33,284 bases of DNA from Salisapilia sapeloensis. Its lineage: Eukaryota; Oomycota; Peronosporomycetes; Peronosporales; Salisapiliaceae. The notes under the pieces are model-generated. The model did not search any database, was not told the origin of the DNA, and saw only the letters and a list, made by a program, of their open reading frames with translations. Positions 32,033-33,284 of the stretch are shown here, piece by piece; positions within the stretch are counted from its first letter, which is position 1, and each line of letters opens with the position of its first letter. A program made the position numbers and the translations under genes. The stretch covers positions 1 to 33,284 of the forward strand of contig JAADVB010000211.1 in assembly GCA_023334545.1 (NCBI GenBank), written 5' to 3'.

Positions 32033-33058
32033 ATGTCAAAACCAAGTGCTGTTGAAGGTCCGTGGTGGGCTTGGAGTCACGGTCAGAGTGGTAACGTCCT
32101 GTCGTCCTCGGATGACGTAAAACCACCGAAAGATGCCTTCACGATCGGTGCCAAGTCTCACTCGTCTCGTCGCGGGAAGAAGAGCAGTCGAAAGAAAGAA
32201 ACGGTCGGGTCCAAAGGCGCCTTCTTCGCGCTTGATCATGCCATGTCGGAGCCGAAGTTCTTCTTATCGGATGACTTTACTTGGGCGAAAAAGACTTCTC
32301 GACATAAAGAGTCTGTCCCATCGTTCCCTTCCTTCCGACCTCTGGACAATGTCGATGAAAGTTGTATCTCTACGTTGTCATCATCTTCCTCCAAGAGCGT
32401 TCGTAAACGAACGGTTGAAGATCGATTGAATTGGGATACCTGTAGTAACTCTGGAAGTGCGTCGAGTAGTCCGATCTTTTTACCTCGTCACGAAAAGACT
32501 TTTGACTGTGACTTGAGCGAAGATGAGCTCTTGCCACTGTCTCCTAGTCATGAAGTTAAGCGAGAGAGAATGTTACTAGGTGATACGAGAGAGTCATATA
32601 GTCCAGACGACAACGTCGGAACGGAAGAGAAAGGATTGGCATTTGACATTCGATACCAGCTCCCGATTGCGCTCGGGACGTCCAAGGAAACGGAAATGGA
32701 TTGTGCTATTTGTCAGGTCAAGTACAATGTCGGCGATCACTTGGTCACGCTCAGCTGCGAACACTTTTTCCACGCGAGCTGCGTAGACAAATGGCTCTGG
32801 CATCACACGTCCTGCCCCTTGTGTCGAACGGAAGTGACGCTAAAGGACGGTGGGACCAAGCACGCGTTCAAAGAGTGCTCGGCGAGAGAGAAAGAGGCAA
32901 CGAGGCAAAAGCTACGGTATCGTTATCGAGCACAAGCCTCTCGCTTTCGACCGTTGCAAGTCGAGCAGATTAGCTGGCAGTTGGACGAGATGAAGATTGA
33001 TTCACCAGAGCTGTGTTGTCCACAGCCGAGGCGGATCCGGAGGAATAATGCAAAATGA
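32033..33058 (+). CDS. RING-H2 zinc-finger protein, probable E3 ubiquitin ligase, 341 aa
   Basis: The coding exon starts at ATG 32033, directly after a splice-acceptor-like caatag. Residues 1-215 are low-complexity, serine- and lysine-rich (SSRRGKKSSRKKE) with an acidic patch (DCDLSEDELLPLSP). The RING-H2 finger occupies about residues 224-264: C224-x2-C227, C242-x-H244, H247-x2-C250, C261-x2-C264, with the E2-contact tryptophan and proline in KWLWHHTSCPLC. All eight metal ligands are present, so it should recruit an E2. The C-terminus is basic. No transmembrane segment lies in this exon, so it differs from ATL-type ligases unless a 5' exon adds one. The substrate is unknown. Confidence 0.85.
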   Translation: MSKPSAVEGPWWAWSHGQSGNVLSSSDDVKPPKDAFTIGAKSHSSRRGKKSSRKKETVGSKGAFFALDHAMSEPKFFLSDDFTWAKKTSRHKESVPSFPSFRPLDNVDESCISTLSSSSSKSVRKRTVEDRLNWDTCSNSGSASSSPIFLPRHEKTFDCDLSEDELLPLSPSHEVKRERMLLGDTRESYSPDDNVGTEEKGLAFDIRYQLPIALGTSKETEMDCAICQVKYNVGDHLVTLSCEHFFHASCVDKWLWHHTSCPLCRTEVTLKDGGTKHAFKECSAREKEATRQKLRYRYRAQASRFRPLQVEQISWQLDEMKIDSPELCCPQPRRIRRNNAK

Positions 33059-33139
33059 ATCTCTCTTTTCATCACTTCTCTAGATGCTTACTGCCCTTCA
33101 AATGACTTTGCCATGTGTACATTTCGCTACATTATTAAA

Positions 33140-33284
33140 CTAACGGATAGTCTGGAATGTCGACGGTCGGAACGTCTGCCGTCCATTCCCGGATGGCTTC
33201 CTCTTGTCCTTGCCGTCGGAGGCGAAGACCTGCCAGAAACGGAGCGTCTCGTCTCCTGCGCCCGAAACCACTGTCGAGCCGTCC
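33140..33284 (-). CDS. Cdc20/Cdh1 (Fizzy) family WD40 APC/C activator, C-terminal end (truncated by window)
   Basis: The minus strand is open from the window edge to TAG at 33140. It reads a last WD40 blade with the family-specific string VVSGAGDETLRFWQVF, followed by a short polar tail ending QTIR. 'GAGDETLRFW' is highly characteristic of Cdc20/Fizzy and Cdh1/Fizzy-related proteins, and the C-terminal Ile-Arg (IR tail) is the motif by which these activators bind the anaphase-promoting complex. Cdc20 and Cdh1 cannot be told apart from this fragment. The gene converges on the RING-H2 gene with an 81 bp gap. Confidence 0.85.
   Translation of the reverse strand, partial: DGSTVVSGAGDETLRFWQVFASDGKDKRKPSGNGRQTFRPSTFQTIR

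Overview
The window is nuclear DNA of an oomycete-like stramenopile. The evidence is the gene content (a START plus cysteine-rich zinc-finger protein, a protein made of helicase-associated repeats, RCC1 fusion proteins), short GT-AG introns of about 50 to 90 bp, closely packed genes on both strands, and eukaryotic housekeeping genes (CTR9, ribonucleotide reductase R2, a Cdc20/Cdh1 C-terminus). Species cannot be named from this sequence alone.

Layout. 1-233 (-): N-terminus of a class-V aminotransferase-like PLP protein, cut by the window edge. 591-5616 (+): five-exon PH + RCC1-repeat giant of 1595 aa. 5890-7053 (+): two-exon tetraspanin-like membrane protein. 7097-9355 (+): six-exon RCC1-repeat protein ending in a UBR-type zinc box, starting only 43 bp after the tetraspanin stop; an in-frame intron could join the two. 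9356-10308: no firm gene. 10309-12234 (-): leucine-rich-repeat protein. 13001-16457 (-): two-exon CTR9 subunit of the Paf1 complex. 16746-18912 (+): six-exon protein of unknown family with an AT-hook-like motif. 19005-20288 (-): START/zinc-finger protein. 20579-24672: looks intergenic, but on the minus strand it can be read as a chain of short exons with matching splice phases; this is a candidate hidden gene or gene relic. 24684-26354 (-): six helicase-associated repeats behind a probable mitochondrial presequence. 27555-28661 (+): class Ia ribonucleotide reductase small subunit with an E2F-like inverted pair and three CCAAT boxes upstream. 28781-29638 (-) and 30127-31359 (+): head-to-head paralogous PX-domain proteins sharing an unusual four-cysteine signature. 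32033-33058 (+): RING-H2 protein. 33140-33284 (-): C-terminus of a Cdc20/Cdh1 WD40 APC/C activator.

There is no single operon-like pathway. Shared themes are membrane/phosphoinositide proteins (PH, PX pair, START-zinc finger, tetraspanin), ubiquitin-related proteins (UBR box, RING-H2, Cdh1), and transcription or DNA synthesis (CTR9, AT-hook protein, R2). All exon boundaries were read by eye from GT-AG sites, reading phase and protein continuity; none was checked against transcripts or databases.
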